Source: JBCBUE01 sp039818285 (lineage in GTDB: Bacteria; Planctomycetota; Phycisphaerae; Phycisphaerales; Phycisphaeraceae). Taken from it: a stretch of DNA of 64,000 bases. The notes beneath the pieces are model-generated. The model made no database searches, was not told the origin of the DNA, and saw only the letters and a list, made by a program, of their open reading frames with translations. A program made the translations under genes and the position numbers. Position 1 is the stretch's first letter, and every line of letters starts with the position of its first letter. This document shows, piece by piece, positions 36,407-44,729 of the stretch. The DNA lies in assembly GCA_039818285.1 (NCBI GenBank), contig JBCBUE010000011.1:11254-75253 (forward strand), read 5' to 3'.

Positions 36407-37633
36407 TCAGGCCAGGCCGGCTTTGAGGAAGTACTCCATCAGCTCGTGGCCGTGGGCGACGTGGAGGTCGGACTCGTTGGCGTTGGCCTCGGTGAAGGGG
36501 CGGTGCAGGACGCCGCGGACGCGGTGGCCGTAGATGAGAAACGGCGGCGGCGTGGGGTCGTGCATGCGGGTATCGCAGCGGGTGTAGTGGTCGGGCATGG
36601 CCATGACGCGGAAGGGCTCGTCGCGCTGCTCGAGCGCGGCGAGGATCGGCGCGGCGACTTGCTCGTCGATGGCCTCGATGGCGGCGACCTTGGTCTTGGG
36701 GTCGCCGGCGTGGGCGGCCTCGTCGGGCGACTCGACGTGGACGACGACGAGATCAAAGTCGTCGAGCGCGGCGACGGCGGAGCGGCCGGCGGCGGCGTAG
36801 TCGGTGTCGTGGTAGCTGGTCTGCCCGGGGGCGTCGATGCGGGCGAAGCCGATGAGCCGAGCGATGCCGGCGAGGAGGTCGACGGCGGTGATCATGCCGC
36901 CGCGGAGGCCGTACTTGTCGGCGAAGGCGGGCAGGTGGGGGCGTCGGCCCTGACCCCACGGCCAGAGGTGGGTGGCCTCGGGCTCGCCGAGCTCGCGGCG
37001 GGCGGCGTTGATCTCGTGGTCGGCGAGCAGCTCGGCGGCGTCGTCGATGAGCTGGTTGAGCAGGTCGGCGTGAGGCGAGCCAACGGGGCGATGTTTCTTG
37101 ATGGGCTCGCCGAGGATGTCGTGGGGCGCGGTGGTGTCGAGCTCGGCGTAGTCGCGGGGGGGCTGGCCGGGCGTGAGGTGGGCGATGTCCTGGAGGATGT
37201 TGCGGTAAGAGACGCCCAGGTGCAGGGCCATGCCGGGCGGGGCGATCTGCGTGCGGACGGCCTCGAGCAGCGCGGCGGACTCTTGGGAGGAGATGGCGCC
37301 GGCCGAGTGGTCGACCATCTTGCCGTCGGCGACGGTGACCCAGTTGGCGCGGAAGACGGTGGTGAAATCATCCAGGTCGAGCCCCAGGGCGGCGGCCTCA
37401 AGGGGGGCGCGGCCGGTGTGGTAGCGGGCGGGGTCGTAGCCGAGCAGGGACATCGTGCAGATGTCCGAGCCGCACGGCATGCCGGGGGGGGTGGTGGCGA
37501 CGGTGCCCTGGCGGCCGTCGGTGGCCAGGCGGTCGAAGGTGGGGGTGTCGGCGGCCTCGAAGGGGGTCTGGCCGTCGAGGGCGTCGAGGGGGAAGTCGGC
37601 GGCGCCGTCGGGGAGCAGGAGCACGTACTTCAT
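36407..37633 (-). CDS. apgM: Cofactor-independent phosphoglycerate mutase, archaeal type
   Basis: 408 residues from MKYVLLLPDGAADFPLDALD; the frame is open 18 codons further upstream without coding character. The alkaline-phosphatase-like metal site is partly visible in LLLPDGAAD, SDICTMSLLGYDP (nucleophilic Ser region), VVVHVESPDEAAHAGD and MAMPDHYTRCDTRMHDP. PWGQGRRPHLPAF is typical of the ApgM group. It interconverts 3- and 2-phosphoglycerate in glycolysis without 2,3-bisphosphoglycerate. It follows the MCE/ABC genes on the same strand, with the dispersed palindrome in the gap. Confidence 0.9.
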   Translation of the reverse strand: MKYVLLLPDGAADFPLDALDGQTPFEAADTPTFDRLATDGRQGTVATTPPGMPCGSDICTMSLLGYDPARYHTGRAPLEAAALGLDLDDFTTVFRANWVTVADGKMVDHSAGAISSQESAALLEAVRTQIAPPGMALHLGVSYRNILQDIAHLTPGQPPRDYAELDTTAPHDILGEPIKKHRPVGSPHADLLNQLIDDAAELLADHEINAARRELGEPEATHLWPWGQGRRPHLPAFADKYGLRGGMITAVDLLAGIARLIGFARIDAPGQTSYHDTDYAAAGRSAVAALDDFDLVVVHVESPDEAAHAGDPKTKVAAIEAIDEQVAAPILAALEQRDEPFRVMAMPDHYTRCDTRMHDPTPPPFLIYGHRVRGVLHRPFTEANANESDLHVAHGHELMEYFLKAGLA

Positions 37634-37679
37634 GGGGTCAGGCACGATACCGCAGGGGTGTGTGGCGAGTGGTTGCTTA

Positions 37680-37755
37680 GCTGCCACGCTACGCGTGGCT
37701 AAAGGAGTTACGGCAAGCTGCCCACCAATCCTTCAGCCACGCGTAGCGTCGCAGC
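37680..37755. repeat. 27-bp inverted repeat, copy 2 of the dispersed palindrome
   Basis: Left arm 37680-37706 and right arm 37729-37755 are inverse complements at 25 of 27 positions, with a 22-nt loop. The arm core GCTGCGACGCTACGCGTGGC (on one strand) matches copy 1 (2606-2678) apart from two bases. It lies between the MCE gene and apgM, both on the minus strand. Confidence 0.8.
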
Positions 37756-37774
37756 GATGGGATGGGGGCGGTCG

Positions 37775-38812
37775 TTAAAAGCTGATTTCGAGGCCTTCGT
37801 CGCGCCACTTCTCGACGAGCAGTTCGAGGCGTTCGAGAACGAGGTTCACTCGTTCGGCGGCGTCGGTGAGGTTGTTGTAGAGGGCGGGGTCGTTGAGCAA
37901 CCTGCCGGCGGTGCCGTCGCCCTTGCGGGCCTGGTCGAGCAGTTCGCGGGCGGAGGTGACGGCGGCGGAGAGGTCGTCGGCGGCGGCGACGTAGCGGGCC
38001 TCGAGGGCCTGGACGGACTCGGCGATCTCGTCGACGGCTTCCTGGGCCTTGACCATGGTGTCGCGGCCGGCGGCGGTGAGCTGCTTGGCGTTGGTGACGG
38101 TGGCGCGGACGTCCTCGCGGAGGGCGTCGTCGTTGACGTACTCGTTGATGCCGGCGATGGCTTGCTTGATCTCGGCCATGCGAGCGTCGGCTCGGGCGAT
38201 AAGGGTGGCGACGTTGCCCTCGGCCAGGCCGGCGTCGACGTCGGCGATGGACTGGGCGGCGGTGAGGGCGCGGATGTTGACGGCGACCTCGCGCCACTCG
38301 ACGGCGAGCTGCTCGTACTTGTCGAGGAAGCCGCCGATGCGTTCGAGCGGGCCGGAGATGGAGCCGGCGAGGTCGCCGGCGATGGAGTCGAAGGGGGAGA
38401 GGACGCGGCCGTCGATCCTGGCCGAGCCGTCGGTGGGCAGTCGGGCGGCGGAGGGGTCGTCGTCGGCCACGAGGACGAGGCGGGCGCCGCCGATGAGGGC
38501 GTTGGTCATGACCTCGGCGTGGAGGTCGGCGGGGAGGGAGACTTTTTTCTGGACGTGGGCGACCATCTCGACGGACCCGCCGTTGGTGTTGGAGGTGAGC
38601 TCGACGGATCGGATGTCGCCGATGTGGATGCCGCGGTAGCTGACGGCCGACCCGCGCGAGAGGCCGGCGGCGTCGGGCAGGGAGATGGTGATGGCGTACT
38701 TGGGGTTGAGGAAGGCGGGGACGTAGCCGAAGAGGATGAGCAGCGCGGCGAGGCCGACGAGCCCGCCGATGACGGTGAGTCCGACGGCCGTGTTGCGTTG
38801 GGCTTCGGTCAT
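37775..38812 (-). CDS. MCE-domain (MlaD-like) lipid transport protein
   Basis: 345 residues. One N-terminal transmembrane helix (residues 9-31, AVGLTVIGGLVGLAALLILF) is followed by a single MCE domain (about 37-120): AITISLPDAAGLSRGSAVSY, RGIHIGDIRSVELTSN and GGARLVLV. The rest (150-345) is mainly coiled coil, as in MlaD/TTG2C proteins that hexamerise in the periplasm and shuttle phospholipids. The start overlaps the ATPase stop by 4 bp. Together they are two parts of an Mla-type importer; the permease is not recognised nearby. Confidence 0.88.
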   Translation of the reverse strand: MTEAQRNTAVGLTVIGGLVGLAALLILFGYVPAFLNPKYAITISLPDAAGLSRGSAVSYRGIHIGDIRSVELTSNTNGGSVEMVAHVQKKVSLPADLHAEVMTNALIGGARLVLVADDDPSAARLPTDGSARIDGRVLSPFDSIAGDLAGSISGPLERIGGFLDKYEQLAVEWREVAVNIRALTAAQSIADVDAGLAEGNVATLIARADARMAEIKQAIAGINEYVNDDALREDVRATVTNAKQLTAAGRDTMVKAQEAVDEIAESVQALEARYVAAADDLSAAVTSARELLDQARKGDGTAGRLLNDPALYNNLTDAAERVNLVLERLELLVEKWRDEGLEISF

Positions 38813-39636
38813 GGGTGGGCGTGGGTGATGGTGGGCGGTGGGGCCTGCGGCGTGTCGCGGCGATAGGCGCGGATGGCGTCGATGTCTTCGTCGTCGGCGC
38901 GGCCGTGGATGAAGCGTTGGACGCGGTCGTCGTCGCTTTGGTCGAAGGTCTCGGCGGTGCCGTCGGCGACGACCCGGCCATCGTAGAGCAGCACGAGGCG
39001 GTCGGCGATCTTTCGGGCCGAAGCCATGTCGTGGGTGACGACGATGGAGGAGACGGCGGGCCCGTGGCCGATGGCGAGGATGAGCTCGTTGATGAGGTCG
39101 GCGCGGATGGGGTCGAGGCCGGTGGTGGGCTCGTCGTAGAGGATGAGGGCGGGGTGGAGGACGATGGCGCGGGCGAGGGCGACGCGTTTTTTCTGGCCGC
39201 CGGAGAGGGCGGCGGGCATCTTGCCGCCGACGTCGGGCAGGCCGACGGCGCGGAGGGCCTCCTCGACTCGGTCGGCTTTTTCGGCGCGGGCGAGGGTGGT
39301 GTGTTGATCGAGGGGGAAGCCGACGTTCTGGGCGACGGTGAGCGAGTCGAACAGGGCGCTCATCTGGAAGAGGAAGCCGACGCGTGTGCGCAGCTCGATG
39401 AGCTCGTCGCGGGACATGGCGTTGACGTCGCGGCCGTCGAAGAGGACCTGGCCGGCGTCGGGGCGGAGGAGTCGGACGATGTGTTTGAGGAGGACGGACT
39501 TGCCGGTGCCCGACGGGCCGAGGACGACGGTGGTCTCGCCGCGGCGGAGGTCGAGCGACAGGTCTTCCAGGACGCTCAGCGGGCCGAAGCGCTTGCTGAC
39601 GCGGCGGAAGGCGACGATGGAGTCGGAGTCTGTCAA
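38809..39636 (-). CDS. ABC transporter ATPase, MlaF-like
   Basis: 275 residues with all nucleotide-binding motifs: Walker A LGPSGTGKSVLLKHI, Q-loop FLFQMSALFDSLTV, signature LSGGQKKRVALARAI, Walker B LILYDEPTTGLDPI and H-loop VVTHDMASA. FQMSALFDSLTV is characteristic of MlaF-type (lipid) ATPases. It energises lipid movement with the MCE protein encoded by the next gene. Both ends overlap neighbours by 4 bp, giving one tight operon. Confidence 0.92.
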   Translation of the reverse strand: MTDSDSIVAFRRVSKRFGPLSVLEDLSLDLRRGETTVVLGPSGTGKSVLLKHIVRLLRPDAGQVLFDGRDVNAMSRDELIELRTRVGFLFQMSALFDSLTVAQNVGFPLDQHTTLARAEKADRVEEALRAVGLPDVGGKMPAALSGGQKKRVALARAIVLHPALILYDEPTTGLDPIRADLINELILAIGHGPAVSSIVVTHDMASARKIADRLVLLYDGRVVADGTAETFDQSDDDRVQRFIHGRADDEDIDAIRAYRRDTPQAPPPTITHAHP

Positions 39637-40325
39637 GGCAGCGGTTTGGTGGGTGGGCCGTCTTCGGCGGAGTCGACGTCGGGTTCGGCGGTGTCGGCGG
39701 GCGGCGCTTCGGGGGGGGGCGGCTCGGTGTTGGTCTCGATCGCGGGCTGCGGCTCCGTCGCGGCGGGGTCGGGTGCGGCGTACGTGTCCGTGGCGGGCGG
39801 GGTCTCGGTTTGCCCGGTAGCGCTCTGCTGTTGCGTGGGTGTGTCGATCGACGGAGAGGCGTAGGCGTTGATGCCGGCGTTGGCGACCCAGGCCATGGCC
39901 GCGATGCCGGCGATGCAGAGCAGCGACATGATCCCGCCGGCGTATCGGCCGATGTCGCGCGGCCGCCAGGCGGCCAGGCCCAGCGCGATCACGGCCAGGA
40001 CGGTGATCGCCAGGATCGGCCTGGACCAGAATTCGAGGCGTGCCTGGTAGAGGTCCATCCGATTGTCGGCCGGCTGATCGATCGTCGGCGGCATGGCGGG
40101 CTGGGACTCGAGGGCGGCGCGGGCGGCCTGGTTGGCGTCGACGACGAGCAAGACCGAGGCGGAGGTCAGCACGACGAGGATGAGCGAGACGATGAGCACG
40201 CCGCGTCGGCCGATGGCGGTGGCCAGCAGGAGGGCGAAGGTGGCGACGAGCAGGCCGTGCAGCGGGAGCAGGGCGAGGGCGAGGTGGACTTTCTCGGGCG
40301 GGATCCAGTTGTAGAGGAATTCCAT
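39633..40325 (-). CDS. Membrane protein with Pro/Thr-rich tail, unknown function
   Basis: 230 residues. About four hydrophobic helices: two near residues 14-60 (LALALLPLHGLLVATFALLL and VLIVSLILVVLTSASVLLVV), then AITVLAVIALGLAA and GGIMSLLCIAGIAAMAWV. The last 70 residues are a P/T/E/A-rich, probably disordered tail. It is too short and lacks the conserved loop of MlaE permeases, although its position before mlaF-like and mlaD-like genes (4-bp overlap) is where a permease would be expected. No family is recognised. Confidence 0.65.
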   Translation of the reverse strand: MEFLYNWIPPEKVHLALALLPLHGLLVATFALLLATAIGRRGVLIVSLILVVLTSASVLLVVDANQAARAALESQPAMPPTIDQPADNRMDLYQARLEFWSRPILAITVLAVIALGLAAWRPRDIGRYAGGIMSLLCIAGIAAMAWVANAGINAYASPSIDTPTQQQSATGQTETPPATDTYAAPDPAATEPQPAIETNTEPPPPEAPPADTAEPDVDSAEDGPPTKPLP

Positions 40326-40364
40326 CGTGGCCCCTCGGGGTGAGAGAATCGCGGAGCGGGTGGG

Positions 40365-41513
40365 TCAGTCGCCGTCGAACACGTCGCGCACGGCGCGGAC
40401 GACGGCGTCCTGCTGATCGCGCGTCATCTCCGGGAAGATGGGGATCGAGAGCACCTGCTCGCTGGCGGCCTCGGCTTCGGGGAATTGGCCCGGCTCGTAG
40501 CCGAGCTGGGCGAAGCAGGGCTGCAGGTGCATCGGCTTGGGGTAGTAGACCTTGGAGGCGATGCCCTCGGCGGCGAGGTGCGCTCGCAGCGGCTCGCGCA
40601 CGTTGGAGCGGACGCGGATGGTGTACTGATGGAAGGTGTGGTCCCGCTCGGGGGCCTCGAAGGGGGTGATGACGGGGGTGTCTTCGAGGAGGCGGTGGTA
40701 CCGGGCGGCGAGGCGCTTGCGGGCCTCGTTGTAGGCGGGGAGGTGGGGGAGCTTGAGGCGGAGGAGGGCGGCGTAGAGCGCGTCCATGCGGAAGTTGCCG
40801 CCGAGGCGCTCGAAGGTGACGCCGTCTCGCGTGCCGTGGTTGCGGAGGTAGCGGACGGACTCGGCGAGCTCGTCGTCGTTGGTGGTGACGGCGCCGCCGT
40901 CGCCGAGGCCCGAGAGATTTTTGGTGGGGTAGAAGGAGAAGCAGCCGAGCTTGCCGATGGAGCCGACGGACTTGCCGTCGACGGAGGCGCCGATGGCCTG
41001 GGCGCAGTCGGCGATGACGGGCAGGCCGTGGTCGTCGGCGATGCGGGTGATCTCGGGCATGTTGGCCGGCAAGCCGAAGAGATGGACGGGCAGCAGGGCC
41101 TTGGTGCGGTCCGTGATGGCGCCCTCGATCATGCGTGTGTCGATGTTGAAGGTGCGCGGGTGGATGTCGACGAAGACGGGGACGGCGCCGAGGCGGGCGA
41201 TGGTGGAGGCGGAGGAGAACCAGGTGAAGGGGGTGGTGATGACCTCGTCGCGGGGCTTGATGTCCAGGGCGAGCATGGCGAGGGTGAGGGCGTCGGTGCC
41301 GGAGGAGACGCCGATGGCGTGCCTGACGCCGACGAAGTCGGCCAGCTCGCGCTCGAAGGCGTCGACCTCCTGGCCAAGGATGAACGCGCCAGAGCTGAGC
41401 ACGCGCTCGAAGGCCTCGCGGAAGGCGTCCATCAGCGGGGCGTGCTGTGCGACGGGGTCGACCAGGGGGACGTGGGGGGCGGTGGACGTCGGCGGGGCGG
41501 GGGTGCGGGTCAT
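40365..41513 (-). CDS. DegT/DnrJ/EryC1-family sugar aminotransferase
   Basis: 382 residues from the ATG at 41513 (MTRTPAPPTS...). PLP-enzyme motifs are AIGVSSGTDALTLAMLAL, DEVITTPFTWFSSASTI, VFVDIHPRTFNID, LPVHLFGLPANM, ADCAQAIGA and FSFYPTKNLSGLGDGG with the PLP-binding Lys. It transfers an amino group to a nucleotide-linked ketosugar, typically for surface glycan synthesis. The exact sugar is unknown. The start overlaps the GH113-like stop by 4 bp. Confidence 0.9.
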   Translation of the reverse strand: MTRTPAPPTSTAPHVPLVDPVAQHAPLMDAFREAFERVLSSGAFILGQEVDAFERELADFVGVRHAIGVSSGTDALTLAMLALDIKPRDEVITTPFTWFSSASTIARLGAVPVFVDIHPRTFNIDTRMIEGAITDRTKALLPVHLFGLPANMPEITRIADDHGLPVIADCAQAIGASVDGKSVGSIGKLGCFSFYPTKNLSGLGDGGAVTTNDDELAESVRYLRNHGTRDGVTFERLGGNFRMDALYAALLRLKLPHLPAYNEARKRLAARYHRLLEDTPVITPFEAPERDHTFHQYTIRVRSNVREPLRAHLAAEGIASKVYYPKPMHLQPCFAQLGYEPGQFPEAEAASEQVLSIPIFPEMTRDQQDAVVRAVRDVFDGD

Positions 41514-42763
41514 CGGGGCTCGGGGTCGGCTTGGTGGGACGGGTTGAGTGTAGTGGGGGTGGGGCGGGCGGCGTGGAGCAGGGGGGCGATGGCGTCGAGG
41601 GTGTCGGGGCGATCGAGGGCGTAGCCGGTGTGGGTGGCGGGGTCGTGGTAGAGGTCCCACTCGTAGAGCACGAGGCCGATCAGGGGCGAGTCGTTGTCGG
41701 CGATCAGGAGGGGTGACCAGGCGGCGGCGAGCGTGCGATAGGCGCGGGCCTGGGCATCGGTGTCGAGCGTCGCGTCGCCGAGCAGGTAGTTCCACGGGTC
41801 GCGCAGGGCCCACGGCAGGGCGGGGTACCCGACCTCGGTGACGAGCAGCGGGCGGCCGAGCCGATCGGCGAACGCGGCGAGGTCCTGCTGGATGGCTTGC
41901 CAGCGGTCGAGCAGCTCGCGGTCGGTGGGCTGATCGGCGTCGTCGGCGTGGGTGGTGAGGTCCCAGTATCCCGAGATGCCGATGGTGTCGAGGTCGAGCC
42001 AGCGGGGGAAGGAGGCGAAGGCGTCCCAGTTGGTCGAGTAGTACAGCGTGCCGGGGAAGCGATCGCGGGCCAGGGCGATGGTGGTGCGCCAGGCGTCGGC
42101 CTGGCTGGGCTGTTGGGTGGTGAGCAGCTCGCAGCCGACGGAGAAGGCGGTGGTGTCGGCGGCGGCGGCGAGGTCGGCGTAGTCGGTGAGGGCGTCGCGG
42201 TAGCCGTCCCACCAGGCGGGCCAGTCGGGCGGGAGGAGCTTGCCGCGCCACTCGTTGCCGCGGGGGTGGGTGAAGTTGACCTGCATCATGAGCGCGGTGG
42301 CGAGGCCGCGCTGCCGGGCGTGCGTGAGGGCGAGGCGGAGGGTGTCGTCGGTGGGGCCGCGGCCGGGGGCGATGAGGCGGGCGGGTCGGGCGGCGGCGCC
42401 GTCACGCTGGAAGATCGGCGTGACGACCTGGAGGGTGTTGAAGCCGAGGTCGGCGATGCGATCGATCGTGGCGGTCAGGCGGTGGTGGTCCTCGAGGTGG
42501 TAGAGGTTGATGGAGACGCCGAGGACGGGGCGAGGGAGGGCGTCTGCTTGGCTTGTCTCGGGGCGCGGTGGCGGCGGGGTGAGGGGTTCAGCCGGGGTGG
42601 CTGTGGCGTGGGGCGAGGCGCAGCTGGCGAAGGCGGTGGCGAGGTAGACCCCCAGCGCGAGGCTCACGAGCAGGGTGAGCCCGGCGTCGGCGAGTCGGTT
42701 TCTGGGCGCGGGCGGCACTCGGGTCGGACGCTGCTTATTGCGGGGCTCGGGGGGTGCGGTCAC
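41510..42763 (-). CDS. Membrane-anchored GH113-like glycoside hydrolase
   Basis: 417 residues from a GTG. An N-terminal hydrophobic segment (residues 25-48, LTLLVSLALGVYLATAFASC) acts as anchor or as a signal with a possible lipid-attached Cys. The TIM barrel starts at VLGVSINLYHLEDHHRLTAT, with NTLQVVTPIFQ, LALTHARQRGLATALMMQVN, a probable acid/base Glu in FSVGCELLTT and a probable nucleophile Glu in LLVTEVGYPALPW. This arrangement resembles GH113 beta-mannanases, but other clan GH-A families are not excluded. It begins 29 bp inside the upstream gene and overlaps the aminotransferase start by 4 bp. Confidence 0.72.
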   Translation of the reverse strand: MTAPPEPRNKQRPTRVPPAPRNRLADAGLTLLVSLALGVYLATAFASCASPHATATPAEPLTPPPPRPETSQADALPRPVLGVSINLYHLEDHHRLTATIDRIADLGFNTLQVVTPIFQRDGAAARPARLIAPGRGPTDDTLRLALTHARQRGLATALMMQVNFTHPRGNEWRGKLLPPDWPAWWDGYRDALTDYADLAAAADTTAFSVGCELLTTQQPSQADAWRTTIALARDRFPGTLYYSTNWDAFASFPRWLDLDTIGISGYWDLTTHADDADQPTDRELLDRWQAIQQDLAAFADRLGRPLLVTEVGYPALPWALRDPWNYLLGDATLDTDAQARAYRTLAAAWSPLLIADNDSPLIGLVLYEWDLYHDPATHTGYALDRPDTLDAIAPLLHAARPTPTTLNPSHQADPEPR

Positions 42764-44627
42764 CGCCGCCCTGCGACCCGGGGCCGCCGCCTGGGCCGCC
42801 CATGCCGCCGCCCATCATGGCCTGCAGTTGCATGGCCTCGCGGGCGATGATCGCCATGGACTCCACGGGCAGGGTCACCTCGAGGATCATCTGCCGATCG
42901 GACGAGCCCATGGCCAGGCCGAGCGGGGCGGCGTCGGCGGGGATCTCGATGGGCGGCATGCCGAACATCGGCAGGAAGTTGTTGGCCATCTCGCCGATGC
43001 CCTGGAGGCTGAGATACCCGGCCATCGCGCGATCGGGCAGGGCGTCATTGGCCAGGGCCTTGGCGACCGGGGCGTTGCCGGCGAGGCCGTCGCCCTGGGC
43101 GTCGATGGTCGCCTGCAGCAGCGCGACGTCCGATCCGGTGGTGAGGAAGACCTTGTCGTCCTTGCCGCCGACGTAGCCCGCGTAGGACTGCTGCATCATG
43201 CCGGCCATCGGCCCCATCTGCTGCATCAGCTCGGCCGGCATCTCCTGGTCCATCGACCACTGCCCGAGGCTGACGCCGCTGAGGCTCAACGCGTCGGGCG
43301 TGTAGCTGGAGCGGGTGACCATATCGGCGGTGGTCATCTCGCCGTTGGGGCCCGGGACCGGGATCGGCATGCCCAGGCCGTCGATCTGTTCGGTGTACTC
43401 GGCGAACGCCTGCACGAAGGCGTCGGCGTCGTCGACCTCGTAGACCGCGGCGACGTCGAACAGGCCCGACAGACCCATGGCTGGCACGGCCGGCACATAG
43501 AGCCCGCCGGCGGCGCCGCTCACCTGTTCGGCCATGGGCAGCGAGGCCTCGTACATCTTGCGTTGCGCGGCGGCCGTCTCGGGCATGGCGTCGGCGAACT
43601 GCTGGGTGAAGGCGGCCAGGTCGATGCCGGTGGCGTCCAGGGCGAAGGCCATGAGGAAGGGCTTGTCGGGCAGCTCGGCGAAGCGGGACGCGATCGGGCT
43701 GGCGGGCTTGCCGGTGAAGATGCTCGAGGCGGGCGTGTCGTCGGCGAACTTGGCGCACAGGCCGAGGGTGACGTCGTCGCCGGCGAGGTTGGCCGTGACC
43801 AGCGCCCCCTCTGCGCCGCCGGCAAAGTCGGCGAACCACTCCATGGACGCCATGTTGGCGGCCATCGCGTCGGCGGCGCCCTGGTCCATCCCGCCGCCGA
43901 GTTGGAGCTGATCGTTCACGGCCGCCATCTGCTCGGCCATCGCCGGCCCGAGCTTGGCCATATCCATCACCATCATCAGGTCCGGCTGGTCGGTCAGGTG
44001 AGCGGTGTAGTCGCCGGCGTTGGTCAGCAGTTGCTGAGCGCGGTCGGTCGGTTCGTAGGCGGTGACGGCGTCCTCGTTGTTGCCGACGACGGCGTAGTCG
44101 CCGGCCTGCCGCACGAAGGCCTCGCTGCCGTCGGCGAGGACGAGCGGGGTGACGCCGTCGGCCGAAGCGCCGCCGAGGCTGCCGACAAAATTGCCGTAGT
44201 TGTTGACGGGAACGAAGACCAGCGAGGCGGCCAGCGACTCGTCCTGCTGCGACATCGCCGCGGCGGCGTTGCTCAACGCCATGGCGACGGGGCGTTCCCG
44301 ATCGACGCCCTGGGGGTCGCCGAGCTGGCCCATCATCATGCCCAGCACGTTCTGCGAGCCCGGCGCCGGCACGCCCAGCCGGTCGGAGAGGTCGGCGATG
44401 TGGTCGGACATGGCCTGGGGGTTGGGGACGACCACGAGCATCTCGGTGCCCGCCGGGGCCATGGTCATGACGTCGCCGGCCGCGGGTCGGGCCAGCAGCG
44501 CGACGGCGGCGGCCGCGAGGACGGCTCCACCGAAGAAGCCGGCCAGGCTTCGATTGGCGGCGCGGGTCGTTGCCAGGCTGAGCGCTCGGGATTCACGACG
44601 CACGCGGCGGACGGGGTGGGCAGGCAT
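42735..44627 (-). CDS. Large exported protein of unknown function (DUF3352-like)
   Basis: 630 residues from the ATG with GGAG seven bases upstream. A long N-region carries basic residues then LAGFFGGAVLAAAAVALLAR, a signal or anchor cleaved near AAGDV. The mature start MAPAGTEMLVVVPNPQAMSD resembles planctomycete proteins grouped with DUF3352, in which a repeated alpha/beta unit opens with an A-x-T/D-hydrophobic strand. It is Met- and Ala-rich, and ends in a Gly/Met tract (MMGGGMGGPGGGPGSQGGG). No catalytic motif is visible. Function unknown; it is probably periplasmic. The end overlaps the next gene by 29 bp. Confidence 0.7.
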   Translation of the reverse strand: MPAHPVRRVRRESRALSLATTRAANRSLAGFFGGAVLAAAAVALLARPAAGDVMTMAPAGTEMLVVVPNPQAMSDHIADLSDRLGVPAPGSQNVLGMMMGQLGDPQGVDRERPVAMALSNAAAAMSQQDESLAASLVFVPVNNYGNFVGSLGGASADGVTPLVLADGSEAFVRQAGDYAVVGNNEDAVTAYEPTDRAQQLLTNAGDYTAHLTDQPDLMMVMDMAKLGPAMAEQMAAVNDQLQLGGGMDQGAADAMAANMASMEWFADFAGGAEGALVTANLAGDDVTLGLCAKFADDTPASSIFTGKPASPIASRFAELPDKPFLMAFALDATGIDLAAFTQQFADAMPETAAAQRKMYEASLPMAEQVSGAAGGLYVPAVPAMGLSGLFDVAAVYEVDDADAFVQAFAEYTEQIDGLGMPIPVPGPNGEMTTADMVTRSSYTPDALSLSGVSLGQWSMDQEMPAELMQQMGPMAGMMQQSYAGYVGGKDDKVFLTTGSDVALLQATIDAQGDGLAGNAPVAKALANDALPDRAMAGYLSLQGIGEMANNFLPMFGMPPIEIPADAAPLGLAMGSSDRQMILEVTLPVESMAIIAREAMQLQAMMGGGMGGPGGGPGSQGGGDRTPRAPQ

Positions 44628-44729
44628 GGGCGGCTCCGATGGGGTCAACGCGAGATGCCGACGCCCCATGGCGCCGGCACGGCGATGGTACGAGCTATTC
44701 GGGTCGCAGGGTCGCGTACCATCGGGACG

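Noticed and set aside
39633..40325. The 230-residue membrane protein as MlaE
   Set aside because: Too short, only about four helices, and it lacks the conserved MlaE loop; only position suggests it.
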